From the NCBI RefSeq assembly GCF_003063575.1, contig NZ_NESC01000003.1, positions 1 to 64,000 of the forward strand: 64,000 nt of DNA, given 5' to 3'. This document shows positions 50,992-60,119 of this stretch, one piece after another. Under the pieces are notes generated by a model. That model was not told where the DNA came from and made no database searches. It saw only the letters and a program-made list of their open reading frames with translations. The translations under genes were made by a program, and so were the position numbers. The stretch's first letter is position 1. The number at the start of each line of letters is the position of its first letter. Origin of the DNA: Limnohabitans sp. Jir72 (lineage in GTDB: Bacteria > Pseudomonadota > Gammaproteobacteria > Burkholderiales > Burkholderiaceae_C).

Positions 50992-51906
50992 TCACGCGGG
51001 CATGGCCAGATGCTGGCGAACCGAAGTACGCAAGGCCTCAAAGGCTTGGTCTTCGGTGCGGCCGCTGGTGTTGATGGCCATGTCGGCCTTGGAATAGAAG
51101 GCCGAGCGCCCTTCCAGAATGCGTTTGAGGTCTTCCATCGCCTCTCGGCTGGCGGCCATGGGGCGCATGTCGCCTTGCGCGGCCACGCGGCCCATGTGGT
51201 CGACCGCGTCGGCCTGCAGCCACACGGTGGTGCAGTGCGAGAGCAACACATTTAAGTTGGCCGAATCCGACACCAAGCCGCCCGGGGTGGCGATCACCAC
51301 TTCGGGGTAAATTTGAATGGCCTCTTCGAGTGCTCGGCGCTCGTAACGGCGGTAGGCATTGGCGCCATACAGGTTGTGGATTTCGCTGATCTGGCAGCCA
51401 GCAAACTGCTCGATCTCGCGGCTGAGCTCGATGAAGGGAAAGCCCATGTCGTCGGCCAGGCGCTGGCCCAGCGCGGTTTTGCCCGCACCGCGCAAGCCAA
51501 TCAAGGCAATGCGGTTCTTGCGCTCTTGCGCATTGCCGCCTTCGCCAAACATGTCGCTCAGCTGCACGCGGGCGCGGCGCAAATCGGCCTCACTGCGCTT
51601 GGAGAGCAACTCGCGGATCAGCAGCCACTCGGGCGAGCTGGTGGTCACATCACCCAGCAACTCGGCCAGCGAACACTGCAAAGCGCTGGCCACTTGCAGC
51701 AGCACCAGCACCGACACATTGCCCGTGCCGTATTCCAGATTGGCCAGATGGCGCTCAGACACATCGGCGGCCACCGCCACAGCGCGGCGCGTCATGCCCT
51801 GACGCGAACGCAGGGTGCGCACGCGCTCGCCCAGCGCCTCCAGAAAGGGGCTGCGTTTTGTCTCCGACTCGGACGGTTCCATCAAGGTGGACTCTTGACT
51901 TGTCAT
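50992..51906 (-). CDS. boxR: BoxR/BzdR-type transcriptional regulator
   Basis: A 304-residue repressor with an N-terminal XRE helix-turn-helix (residues 26-85, RVRTLRSRQGMTRRAVAVAADVSERHLANLEYGTGN) joined to a shikimate-kinase-like domain whose P-loop is GLRGAGKT (137-144). In Azoarcus this second domain senses benzoyl-CoA, which releases DNA. It is in the same direction as boxC and divergent from the aldehyde dehydrogenase gene, with TGCA clusters on both sides, so it probably controls both and itself. Length is typical. Confidence 0.95.
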   Translation of the reverse strand: MTSQESTLMEPSESETKRSPFLEALGERVRTLRSRQGMTRRAVAVAADVSERHLANLEYGTGNVSVLVLLQVASALQCSLAELLGDVTTSSPEWLLIRELLSKRSEADLRRARVQLSDMFGEGGNAQERKNRIALIGLRGAGKTALGQRLADDMGFPFIELSREIEQFAGCQISEIHNLYGANAYRRYERRALEEAIQIYPEVVIATPGGLVSDSANLNVLLSHCTTVWLQADAVDHMGRVAAQGDMRPMAASREAMEDLKRILEGRSAFYSKADMAINTSGRTEDQAFEALRTSVRQHLAMPA

Positions 51907-51963
51907 GTTGGACCTTGGATCAAAGGCAAGGGAAAACCCTTAAATTTCAACGAACCCAAAACA

Positions 51964-52065
51964 TGCACTTTATTGCATACTAGCGGGCAAGCACAATAGT
52001 GCATCAACCTCTGTTTATACCGCCAACTGGACAGCAAGAACAGTTTTTTTGTGCATGCCAATGCA
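51964..52065. promoter_or_regulatory. TGCA cluster in the boxR/aldehyde dehydrogenase spacer
   Basis: TGCA occurs at 51964, 51974, 52000, 52052 and 52062 within the 191-bp divergent spacer, including GTGCATGCCAATGCATGTGC. Spacing resembles the cluster ahead of boxC. It likely mediates BoxR control of the aldehyde dehydrogenase/ligase side and autoregulation. Confidence 0.6.
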
Positions 52066-52097
52066 TGTGCCCCCTCACAACCCTTGGAAAGTTCCCC

Positions 52098-53669
52098 ATG
52101 ACCACCGCATTGCTCCCCAACTTCTTCGCAGGCCGCTGGCAAACCGGCAACGGCGCAGGCACGCCGATGTTCGACCCGGTGCTGGGCACCGAGCTGGCCC
52201 GCGTGTCCAGCAGCGGCATCGACCTGGCCGAAGGCTTTGCCTTTGCCCGCGAGCAAGGCGGCGCTGCCCTGCGTGCCCTGAGCTACGGCCAGCGCGCTGC
52301 ATTGCTGAACAAGATCGTGGAAGTGCTGCAAGCCAACCGAGACGCCTACTACGAGATCGCCACGGCCAACAGCGGCACCGTGGCCAAGGACTCGGGCGTA
52401 GACATCGACGGCGCGATCTTCACCCTGGGCTACTACGCCAAGCAGGGCGCTGCCCTGGGCGACGCCACACTGCTGCTCGACGGCGAGCGCATCCGCATGG
52501 CCAAAGACCCGGCTTTTCAGACCCAACACATCCAGGTGCCCACACGCGGCGTGGCGCTGTTCATCAACGCCTTCAACTTCCCCAGCTGGGGCCTGTGGGA
52601 AAAAGCCGCCCCGGCCCTGCTCGCGGGCGTGCCCGTCATCATCAAACCCGCCACGGCCACCGCTTGGCTGACCCAGCGCATGGTCAAAGACGTGGTCGAT
52701 GCGGGCGTGCTGCCTGTGGGCGCCCTGTCGGTCATCTGCGGCTCCTCCGCAGGACTGATGGACCAGCTGCAAGCTTTTGACGTGGTCAGCTTCACCGGCT
52801 CGGCCGAGACGGGCAAGATCATCCGCAGCCACCGTGCCGTAACCGAGCTGTCGGTGCGCTGCAACATCGAGGCCGACAGCCTGAACAGCGCCCTGCTCTC
52901 GCCTGCAGCCACCGCAGACAGCGAAGCCTTCAAGCTGCTGGTGGCCGAAGTCGTCCGCGAGATGACCGTCAAATCGGGCCAGAAATGCACCGCGATCCGC
53001 CGGATCTTTGTGCCCCGCGCCTTGTACAAAGCCGCCGCAGACGCCATTGGTGCGCGCCTGGCCAAAACCACCGTGGGCAACCCGCGCAACGAGACCGTGC
53101 GCATGGGTGCATTGGTCAGTCAGGAACAAAAAGCCAGCGTGCTGGCGGGCCTGACACTGCTGAAAACCGAAGCCACCGTTTTGTTCGACGGCAACAGTGC
53201 CGCACTGATCGATGCCGACGCCAACAGCGCTTGCGTGGCCCCGGTGCTGCTGGGCACCGAGTCGCCCATGACAGCCAAGGTACTGCACGCGGTCGAGGTG
53301 TTTGGCCCCGTGTCCACCCTGATGCCGTACGACAGCATCGACGAGGCCTACGCCATGATCCGCCGCGGCGAAGGCTCGCTGGTCTGCTCGGTCTACAGCG
53401 AAGACCCCGCCTTCACCGCTCAGGCTTCCATCGAGCTGGCCAGCAGCCACGGTCGTGTACATGCCATTTCGCCCGATGTGGCGGCCCTGCACAGCGGCCA
53501 CGGCAACGTGATGCCCATGAGCCTGCACGGCGGCCCCGGCCGCGCCGGTGGCGGCGAAGAGTTGGGTGGCTTGCGGGCGCTGAACTTCTACCACCGCCGC
53601 ACAGCGGTGCAAGGCAGCTCGCTGGCCCTGGACGTGCTGGCAGCCCAAGGCGGCAAACTGGCCCTCTGA
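52098..53669 (+). CDS. boxD: 3,4-Dehydroadipyl-CoA semialdehyde dehydrogenase (BoxD-type)
   Basis: This 523-residue aldehyde dehydrogenase most likely oxidises the ring-opened semialdehyde made by BoxC, using NADP. The catalytic cysteine is Cys297 in KSGQKCTAIRRIFVP and the general base region is CNIEADSLNSALL (Glu258). The cofactor region is FINAFNFPSWGLWEKAAPALLAGVPVIIKP and SFTGSAETG. It is related to the PaaZ aldehyde dehydrogenase half but has no hydratase domain. I use the ATG at 52098 (MTTALLPNFF); the frame upstream runs through the operator region. It is divergent from boxR. Confidence 0.92.
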   Translation: MTTALLPNFFAGRWQTGNGAGTPMFDPVLGTELARVSSSGIDLAEGFAFAREQGGAALRALSYGQRAALLNKIVEVLQANRDAYYEIATANSGTVAKDSGVDIDGAIFTLGYYAKQGAALGDATLLLDGERIRMAKDPAFQTQHIQVPTRGVALFINAFNFPSWGLWEKAAPALLAGVPVIIKPATATAWLTQRMVKDVVDAGVLPVGALSVICGSSAGLMDQLQAFDVVSFTGSAETGKIIRSHRAVTELSVRCNIEADSLNSALLSPAATADSEAFKLLVAEVVREMTVKSGQKCTAIRRIFVPRALYKAAADAIGARLAKTTVGNPRNETVRMGALVSQEQKASVLAGLTLLKTEATVLFDGNSAALIDADANSACVAPVLLGTESPMTAKVLHAVEVFGPVSTLMPYDSIDEAYAMIRRGEGSLVCSVYSEDPAFTAQASIELASSHGRVHAISPDVAALHSGHGNVMPMSLHGGPGRAGGGEELGGLRALNFYHRRTAVQGSSLALDVLAAQGGKLAL

Positions 53670-53676
53670 ACGCACT

Positions 53677-53745
53677 TGTAGGAGCCGCGCCATCGCGGCG
53701 AAAACGCCTCTGCAGGCGCATCGCCGCGAGGGCGCGGCTCCTACA
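53677..53745. repeat. REP-type inverted repeat
   Basis: Two 24-nt arms, TGTAGGAGCCGCGCCATCGC(GGCG) and its complement, match at all but one position and enclose 21 nt. The GTAGGAGCCGCGCC core is of the type seen in REP/BIME elements of proteobacteria. It lies between the aldehyde dehydrogenase and ligase genes, which run in the same direction, and a diverged relative is at 8662-8725. Confidence 0.85.
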
Positions 53746-53800
53746 GAAGATTTGCAAAATCAAACCATTTGAAAAACACTGAGCCCCCAAGGAGACAAAC

Positions 53801-55363
53801 ATGACGCAGCCCGTGAATGCCCCAAGCACCGACTTCAACTTTGCGCAGCACCTGATCGCCACCAACGCAGGGCGCAGTGCCAAAACCGCCCTGATCGACG
53901 ATGTGGGTTCGCTGACCTATGGCGCGCTGACCGAGCAGATCCGCCGCTTTGCAGGCGGCCTGCAAGCGCTGGGCCTCAAGCGCGAAGAACGCGTGCTCTT
54001 GCTGATGCAAGACAGCAGCGACTGGGTGGTAGCCTTTTTGGGCTCGCTCTATGCGGGCGTGGTGCCCGTGGCCGTCAACACGCTGCTCACGGCCGAAGAC
54101 TACGCCTTCATGCTGAGCAACAGCCGCGCCCAAGCCGCTTTGGTGTCGGGGGCCTTGTTGCCCACCTTGCAAGCCGCCTTGGACTTGGGCAAGACCGAAG
54201 TGAAGCATGTGGTGGTGTCACGCCCCACCGGTGCTTTGGCGCAAGGCCAACTCCACATGGCCGATGTCGTGGCACAAAACACCCCAGTGCTGCCCGCGCA
54301 AACACTGGCCGATGAACCGGCTTTCTGGCTGTACTCGTCGGGCTCCACCGGCAAACCCAAGGGCACCGTGCACAGCCAAGGCAACCTGTACTGGACCGCC
54401 GAGCTGTATGGCAAAAACGTGCTGGCGTTGCGCGAAAGCGATGTGGTGTTCTCGGCCGCCAAGCTGTTCTTTGCTTATGGCCTGGGCAACGCACTGACTT
54501 TCCCCTTGAGCGTGGGCGCCAGCGTGGTGCTGATGGCCGAGCGCCCCACCCCACAAGCGACCTTCAAGCGCCTGGTCGACCACCAGCCCACCGTCTTTTA
54601 TGGTGCCCCCACCGGCTACGGCGGCATGCTGGCCAGCCCTGATCTGCCCGCCAAAAAACAGGTCGCGCTGCGCCTGTGCTCGTCGGCGGGTGAAGCGCTG
54701 CCGCGTGACATTGGCGAGCGCTGGACAGCCCACTTCGGTTGCGAAATCATCGACGGCATCGGCTCCACAGAAATGCTGCACGTCTTTTTGTCCAACCGCC
54801 CCGGCGACGTGCGTTACGGCACGACCGGCAAAGCCGTGCCCGGCTACGAAGTCCAGTTGCGCAACGAAGACGGCAGCGTGGTCACCGGGCACAACGAGAT
54901 CGGCGACCTGTACATCCAGGGCCCCAGCAGCGCCTTGATGTATTGGAACAACCGCGAAAAGACCCGCGACACCTTCCAAGGCGTGTGGACCAAGAGCGGC
55001 GACAAGTACACCCGCGACCCCGACGGTTACTACACCTACGCGGGCCGCAATGACGACATGCTCAAGGTCAGCGGCATTTATGTCTCGCCGTTTGAAGTCG
55101 AAGCCACACTGGTGCAGCACCCGGCCATTTTGGAAGCGGCTGTGATCGGCAAGGAAGACACCGACGGCCTGACCAAGACCAAGGCCTTCATCGTGCTCAA
55201 AGCCGGTCAGAACCTGACGCAAGAGGAAGTCAAAGCCTTTGTGAAAGAGCGCCTGGCGCCCTACAAGTACCCACGCTTCATCGAGTTTGTGGCCGAGTTG
55301 CCCAAGACCGCCACGGGCAAAATCCAGCGCTTCCGTTTACGCGACCTGGAAAAGACACGTTAA
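53801..55363 (+). CDS. bclA: Benzoate-CoA ligase
   Basis: BclA activates benzoate with ATP and CoA, the entry step of the box pathway. The 520-residue adenylate-forming enzyme has the phosphate loop SSGSTGKPKG (179-188), the GAPTGYGGML substrate region, DGIGSTEMLHVFLSN, the hinge AGRNDDMLKVSGIYVSPFEVE, and the catalytic lysine 507 in PKTATGKIQR. The sequence GSTEMLHIF-type is characteristic of benzoate/4-hydroxybenzoate ligases. It follows the aldehyde dehydrogenase gene by 131 bp with a REP hairpin between, and an AAGGAG site precedes the start. Confidence 0.95.
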   Translation: MTQPVNAPSTDFNFAQHLIATNAGRSAKTALIDDVGSLTYGALTEQIRRFAGGLQALGLKREERVLLLMQDSSDWVVAFLGSLYAGVVPVAVNTLLTAEDYAFMLSNSRAQAALVSGALLPTLQAALDLGKTEVKHVVVSRPTGALAQGQLHMADVVAQNTPVLPAQTLADEPAFWLYSSGSTGKPKGTVHSQGNLYWTAELYGKNVLALRESDVVFSAAKLFFAYGLGNALTFPLSVGASVVLMAERPTPQATFKRLVDHQPTVFYGAPTGYGGMLASPDLPAKKQVALRLCSSAGEALPRDIGERWTAHFGCEIIDGIGSTEMLHVFLSNRPGDVRYGTTGKAVPGYEVQLRNEDGSVVTGHNEIGDLYIQGPSSALMYWNNREKTRDTFQGVWTKSGDKYTRDPDGYYTYAGRNDDMLKVSGIYVSPFEVEATLVQHPAILEAAVIGKEDTDGLTKTKAFIVLKAGQNLTQEEVKAFVKERLAPYKYPRFIEFVAELPKTATGKIQRFRLRDLEKTR

Positions 55364-55446
55364 GCACAAAAAATAATACAAATAAATTTTATAAAGTATG
55401 CTCCTCGAATCTGTCACCCACTGACCCACGACGGGAGGAGAACACC

Positions 55447-55980
55447 ATGAAGCGTTTTGTCAAAACCATCGCATGCAGCACCGCTGGCCTTGCACTGCTG
55501 TCCGCGTGCACGCATCTGGATTTGGGTGCTGGACCAAGTGCCAGAGCCATGCTGCAGCCTACGCAAGGCAACAACACCAGTGGTCAGGTGAAGTTTGTGT
55601 CACTGGCAGATCGTGTGCGCATCAGTGGCGAAGTGCGCGGCCTGGTGCCTGGCAAGACGCATGGCTTTCACATACACGAAAAGGGTGACTGTTCCAGTGG
55701 CGATGGCATGAGCACTGGTGGGCACTTCAATCCTACGGGGCAAGCACACGGTGCCCACGGCCAAGGAGCTCACCACATCGGCGACCTGCCCAGTCTTGTC
55801 GCCGATGCTCAGGGCGTAGCACGCTTTACCTTCGAGACCAGCACACTCACCATTGGCAATGGTGCCCCCGATGTGGTGGGCAGAGGCCTGATCGTGCATC
55901 GCGATCCTGATGATTTTCAGACCCAGCCCACAGGCAATTCAGGACCACGCATTGCTTGCGCCGTCATCACACGCAACTGA
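55447..55980 (+). CDS. sodC: Copper/zinc superoxide dismutase, lipoprotein
   Basis: The 177-residue protein removes superoxide in the periplasm. The signal peptide ends in a lipobox LLSAC, so the mature enzyme should be membrane-anchored. Metal-site motifs are complete: GFHIHEKGDC (copper histidines and a disulfide cysteine), GGHFNPTG, AHHIGDLPSL, VVGRGLIVHRDPDDF and the C-terminal GNSGPRIACAVI with the second cysteine. An AGGAGA site precedes the ATG at 55447. The upstream 83 bp are AT-rich and likely contain its promoter; it is probably not part of the box cluster. Confidence 0.93.
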   Translation: MKRFVKTIACSTAGLALLSACTHLDLGAGPSARAMLQPTQGNNTSGQVKFVSLADRVRISGEVRGLVPGKTHGFHIHEKGDCSSGDGMSTGGHFNPTGQAHGAHGQGAHHIGDLPSLVADAQGVARFTFETSTLTIGNGAPDVVGRGLIVHRDPDDFQTQPTGNSGPRIACAVITRN

Positions 55981-56042
55981 ACACGTCCAGACGAGTCGCG
56001 ATCAGGAACAGCGCCTGACATATGCAGGCCTTTGGCTGAAAC

Positions 56043-57131
56043 TCAGGTGTCTTTGCTGATTTTGATGCTGGGGAACTTGCTGGAAAAGTCCTTGGCCTTG
56101 GCCGCGATCTTGATCGCGACCTGACGGGCCACGGCCTTGTAGATCTGGGCCACTTCGCCCTCGGGGTCGGACACCACGGTGGGCTTGCCGTTATCGGCCT
56201 GCAGACGGATCTGCATGTTCAGGGGCAAAGCACCCAGGTAGTCCATGCCGTATTCGGCGGCCATTTTCTTGCCGCCATCGGCGCCAAAGATGTGCTCCAC
56301 ATGGCCGCAGTTCGTGCACACGTGCACGGCCATGTTCTCCACCAGACCCAAAATCGGCACACCGACTTTTTCAAACATCTTGATGCCCTTCTTGGCGTCC
56401 AGCAGGGCGATGTCCTGCGGCGTGGTCACGATGACCGCACCGGTCATGGGCACGCGCTGGCTGAGCGTCAGCTGGATGTCGCCGGTGCCGGGCGGCATGT
56501 CGACGATCAAATAATCGAGCTCTTTCCAATTGGTCTGGCGCAGCAACTGCTCCAGCGCCTGGGTGGCCATGGGGCCGCGCCAGATCATGGCTTCGTCTTG
56601 GTCCACCAGAAAACCGATGGACATGACCTGCACGCCATAGTTTTCCATGGGCTCCATGGTCTGGCCGTCTTCGCTCTCGGGGCGGCCTTCGATGCCCATC
56701 ATCATGGGCTGGCTGGGTCCGTAAATGTCGGCGTCCAGCAGGCCCACCTTGGCACCCTCGGCGGCCAGCGCCAGCGCCAAGTTGACGGCGGTGGTGCTTT
56801 TGCCCACGCCACCCTTGCCCGAGGCCACGGCCACGATGTTTTTCACCTGTGGCAGCAGCGCCACGCCGCGCTGAGCGGCATGGGCCACGATCCGGCTCGT
56901 CACATTGGCCGACACATTGCTCACGCCGGCCACGCCTTTGGCCGCAGCAATCAAGGCCTGGCGCAAGGCCGGGATCTGGCTCTTGGCCGGGTAACCCAGC
57001 TCTACGTCAAAGGCCACATCACCGCCTTCAACGGTGAGGTTTTTCAGGGCTTTGGTCGAGACGAAATCTTTGCCGGTGTTCGGGTCGATGACGGTTTGCA
57101 GGGCTTGCAGGAGTTGTTCGGTGGTCGCCAT
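56043..57131 (-). CDS. apbC: Iron-sulfur cluster carrier ATPase Mrp/ApbC
   Basis: A 362-residue P-loop protein that helps deliver Fe-S clusters. The N-terminal DUF59/MIP18 domain (about residues 1-85, with [14 protein letters not shown]) precedes the ParA-like ATPase with the deviant Walker [12 protein letters not shown] (103-113), [30 protein letters not shown] and the cluster-binding pair in [14 protein letters not shown] start at the ATG at 57131 ([11 protein letters not shown]). The open frame continues to 58913 only because it lies antisense to metG. It is divergent from metG, a pairing common in proteobacteria. Confidence 0.95.
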   Translation of the reverse strand: MATTEQLLQALQTVIDPNTGKDFVSTKALKNLTVEGGDVAFDVELGYPAKSQIPALRQALIAAAKGVAGVSNVSANVTSRIVAHAAQRGVALLPQVKNIVAVASGKGGVGKSTTAVNLALALAAEGAKVGLLDADIYGPSQPMMMGIEGRPESEDGQTMEPMENYGVQVMSIGFLVDQDEAMIWRGPMATQALEQLLRQTNWKELDYLIVDMPPGTGDIQLTLSQRVPMTGAVIVTTPQDIALLDAKKGIKMFEKVGVPILGLVENMAVHVCTNCGHVEHIFGADGGKKMAAEYGMDYLGALPLNMQIRLQADNGKPTVVSDPEGEVAQIYKAVARQVAIKIAAKAKDFSSKFPSIKISKDT

Positions 57132-57236
57132 GGGGTTCGGATGCTTTCTGCGCTGTCTAAGAGATGGGGCGCAGTTTACCGACAACGGCCCCTTGCACCC
57201 TCTAAAATCGCTGATTCCCCTACAAGTCGTCCCACC

Positions 57237-59324
57237 ATGTCTGCCCCCACACGCCAGCTTTTTGTCACCACCGCCTTGCCCTACGCCAATGGCAACTTCC
57301 ACATCGGCCACATCATGGAATACATCCAGGCCGACATCTGGGTGCGGTTCCAACGCATGCAGGGCAGCCAAGTCAACTTTGTGGGCGCAGACGACACCCA
57401 CGGCGCGCCGATCATGATCGCCGCCGAGAAGGCCGGCAAAACACCCCAACAGTTCGTGGCCGACATCGCTGCGGGCCGCAAGCCTTATTTGGACGGCTTT
57501 CACATCGCTTTTGACAACTGGCACAGCACCGACGCGCCCGAGAACCACGAGCTGGCCCGCCAGATTTACCGCGACCTGCGCGACATTTCGGCTGCCGACG
57601 GCGGCTCGCTGATCGAGGTGCGCGCCGTGGAGCAGTTCTTTGACCCGGCCAAGAACATGTTCCTGCCCGACCGTTTCATCAAAGGCGAGTGCCCCAAGTG
57701 CCACGCCAAAGACCAGTACGGTGACAACTGCGAGGTGTGCGGCGCGGTCTATGCCCCCACCGACCTGATCAACCCGTTCTCGACCCTGTCGGGTGCCAAG
57801 CCCGAGCTGAAAACCTCTGAGCACTTCTTCTTCAAGCTGTCCGACCCACGCTGCGTTGAATTTTTGACCCAATGGACCCAGGACGGCAAGCTGCAGCCCG
57901 AGGTGGCCAACAAGGTCAAGGAATGGTTCAGCGTGCGCACCAACCCCGACGGCTCGACCAGCGAAGGCCTGGGCGACTGGGACATCTCGCGCGATGCGCC
58001 TTACTTTGGCATCGAAATCCCCGATGCGCCGGGCAAGTACTTTTATGTGTGGCTGGACGCGCCTGTAGGCTACCTTGCATCGCTCAAAAACCTGCTGGAC
58101 AAGCGCGGCGAAGACTACGACGCCTACATGGCCAACCCGGATCTGGAGCAGATCCATTTCATCGGCAAGGACATCGTCACTTTCCACACCTTGTTCTGGC
58201 CCGCCATGCTGCACTTCAGTGGCCGCAAGACGCCCAACAAGGTGAACGTGCACGGCTTCCTGACGGTGAACAACGGCGAAAAAATGAGCAAGAGCCGGGG
58301 CACGGGCTTGGACCCGCTCAAGTACCTGAGCCTGGGCATGAACCCCGAGTGGCTGCGCTACTACCTGGCCGCCAAGCTGTCGGGGCGCAACGAAGACATC
58401 GACTTCAACGCCGAAGACTTCATGGCCCGCGTCAACAGCGACTTGATTGGCAAGTTCGTCAACATCGCTTCGCGCTCGGCCGGCTTCATCGCCAAGCGCT
58501 TTGAGGGTCAATTGGGCACTGTGAGTGCCGATGGCCAGGCGCTGCTGGCTGCGCTGCAAGCGGCCACGCCCGGCATCGCCGCGTTTTATGAAGAACGCGA
58601 ATACGGCAAAGCCCTGCGCGAAATCATGCTGCTGACCGACAGGGTCAACGCCTATGTGGACCAAAACAAACCGTGGGAACTGGCCAAGCAAGAAGGCCAG
58701 GAAACGCGCCTGCACGATGCATGCACAGCCTGCATCGAAGCCTTCCGTCTGCTCACGCTGCAGCTCAAGCCCGTCTTGCCAGCGCTGGCCACACAGGTCG
58801 AGGCCTTTCTGAATGTCGCGCCCTTCAACTTTGCCCAGGCACAAAGCCTGCTGGGCGCGGGCCACGCCATCAACGCCTACCAGCACCTGATGCAACGCGT
58901 CACCCCCGAACAACTCGACGCCCTGTTCGAGCCACCGGCCGTGGTCGAAGAAAAGCTGATCCCAGGCGGCGAAGAGATCGCCCCGACGATTTCCATCGAC
59001 GACTTTGCCAAGGTCGATCTGCGCATCGCCCAGATCGTGAACTGCGAACCGGTGGAAGGCTCGGTCAAGCTGCTGCGCCTGACGCTGGATGTGGGCGAAG
59101 GCCGCATGCGCAATGTGTTCAGCGGCATCGCCAGCATGTACAAACCCGAAGACCTGATTGGCAAGCTCACGGTGATGGTGGCCAACCTGGCCCCGCGCAA
59201 GATGAAGTTTGGCGTGTCAGAAGGCATGGTGCTGGCCGCCAGCCACGCCGACGAAAAAGCCGAGCCCGGCATCCATGTGCTGCACCCCTGGCCCGGTGCC
59301 AAGCCCGGCATGCGGATCCACTGA
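57237..59324 (+). CDS. metG: Methionyl-tRNA synthetase
   Basis: MetG charges tRNA-Met. The 695-residue class I enzyme has the HIGH-type motif in [14 protein letters not shown], the zinc knuckle [18 protein letters not shown], and KMSKS starting at Lys349. The anticodon-binding helices follow, and the C-terminal tRNA-binding EMAP/Trbp111 domain (about 590-695; [20 protein letters not shown] and [11 protein letters not shown]) supports dimerisation. I start at the ATG at 57237; the longer frame lies antisense to apbC. Length is normal for the two-knuckle, dimeric type. Confidence 0.97.
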   Translation: MSAPTRQLFVTTALPYANGNFHIGHIMEYIQADIWVRFQRMQGSQVNFVGADDTHGAPIMIAAEKAGKTPQQFVADIAAGRKPYLDGFHIAFDNWHSTDAPENHELARQIYRDLRDISAADGGSLIEVRAVEQFFDPAKNMFLPDRFIKGECPKCHAKDQYGDNCEVCGAVYAPTDLINPFSTLSGAKPELKTSEHFFFKLSDPRCVEFLTQWTQDGKLQPEVANKVKEWFSVRTNPDGSTSEGLGDWDISRDAPYFGIEIPDAPGKYFYVWLDAPVGYLASLKNLLDKRGEDYDAYMANPDLEQIHFIGKDIVTFHTLFWPAMLHFSGRKTPNKVNVHGFLTVNNGEKMSKSRGTGLDPLKYLSLGMNPEWLRYYLAAKLSGRNEDIDFNAEDFMARVNSDLIGKFVNIASRSAGFIAKRFEGQLGTVSADGQALLAALQAATPGIAAFYEEREYGKALREIMLLTDRVNAYVDQNKPWELAKQEGQETRLHDACTACIEAFRLLTLQLKPVLPALATQVEAFLNVAPFNFAQAQSLLGAGHAINAYQHLMQRVTPEQLDALFEPPAVVEEKLIPGGEEIAPTISIDDFAKVDLRIAQIVNCEPVEGSVKLLRLTLDVGEGRMRNVFSGIASMYKPEDLIGKLTVMVANLAPRKMKFGVSEGMVLAASHADEKAEPGIHVLHPWPGAKPGMRIH

Positions 59325-59351
59325 TCTGCATTTCTCAGAAAGTCCCTGCAC

Positions 59352-60089
59352 ATGTTTCCCTTGATCCGAGGTTGGACCGATGTGCAGCGAAGCCCCCAAG
59401 CCAATTTGCGCCTGGGGCTGGTGTTGAGCTTTGTGGCGGGTGCCACCAATGCCGGTGGCTTTTTGGCTGTAGGGCGTTACACATCCCACATGACAGGCAT
59501 CGTTTCATCGATTGCTGACGATCTGGTGCTGGGTCAACTGGGGCTGGCACTGGCGGGCATCACTTGCCTGATGGCTTTTGTACTGGGGGCCATGTGCACG
59601 GCCATCATGGTCAACTGGGGGCTGCGCCAGCATTTGCGCAGCAGCTACAGTTTGCCCTTGATGCTGGAGTCATTTGCACTGCTGGTCTTTGGTCTTTTTG
59701 GTGCAGCCATCAACGCCCATTCACCAATCTTCATGCCCATTACCGTTGTGCTGTTGTGCTTCATCATGGGCTTGCAAAACGCCGTGATCACGAAAATATC
59801 CAAAGCCGAAATCCGTACCACCCACATCACAGGTTTGGTCACCGACATCGGAATTGAGCTGGGCAAAATGGTTTACTTCAACCGATTGCACAGCACATCA
59901 CCCGTGCGGGCCAATCAGGATCGTTTGCGCGTGCAAGGGTATCTGGTGGTCGGATTCATCGCAGGCGGCTTGATTGGAGCTTGGGGGTTCAATCACCTGG
60001 GATATGTCACCACCATCCCGCTGGCGGGCTTGCTGTGGCTGCTGGGTCTGCGTCCTTTGTTGGATGACTGGCACCAGCATGGCGCATAA
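59352..60089 (+). CDS. DUF1275 (YoaK-family) membrane protein
   Basis: A 245-residue inner-membrane protein with about six to seven helices. The conserved segments LVLSFVAGATNAGGFLAVGRYTSHMTGIVSS, CFIMGLQNAVITKISKAEIRTTHITGLVTDIGIELGKMV and GYLVVGFIAGGLIGAWGF are those of DUF1275/YoaK proteins, whose transported substrate, if any, is unknown. It follows metG by 27 bp and precedes a SulP transporter by 30 bp, so the two membrane-protein genes are probably co-transcribed. Confidence 0.88.
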   Translation: MFPLIRGWTDVQRSPQANLRLGLVLSFVAGATNAGGFLAVGRYTSHMTGIVSSIADDLVLGQLGLALAGITCLMAFVLGAMCTAIMVNWGLRQHLRSSYSLPLMLESFALLVFGLFGAAINAHSPIFMPITVVLLCFIMGLQNAVITKISKAEIRTTHITGLVTDIGIELGKMVYFNRLHSTSPVRANQDRLRVQGYLVVGFIAGGLIGAWGFNHLGYVTTIPLAGLLWLLGLRPLLDDWHQHGA

Positions 60090-60119
60090 TTTTCATGACC
60101 ACCTCTTCCACGACCGTGC

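Noticed and set aside
57132..58913. Long upstream extension of the apbC frame (956 residues in total)
   Set aside because: It lies entirely antisense to metG, and only the part from the ATG at 57131 matches the Mrp/ApbC family; long antisense frames are common in GC-rich genes.
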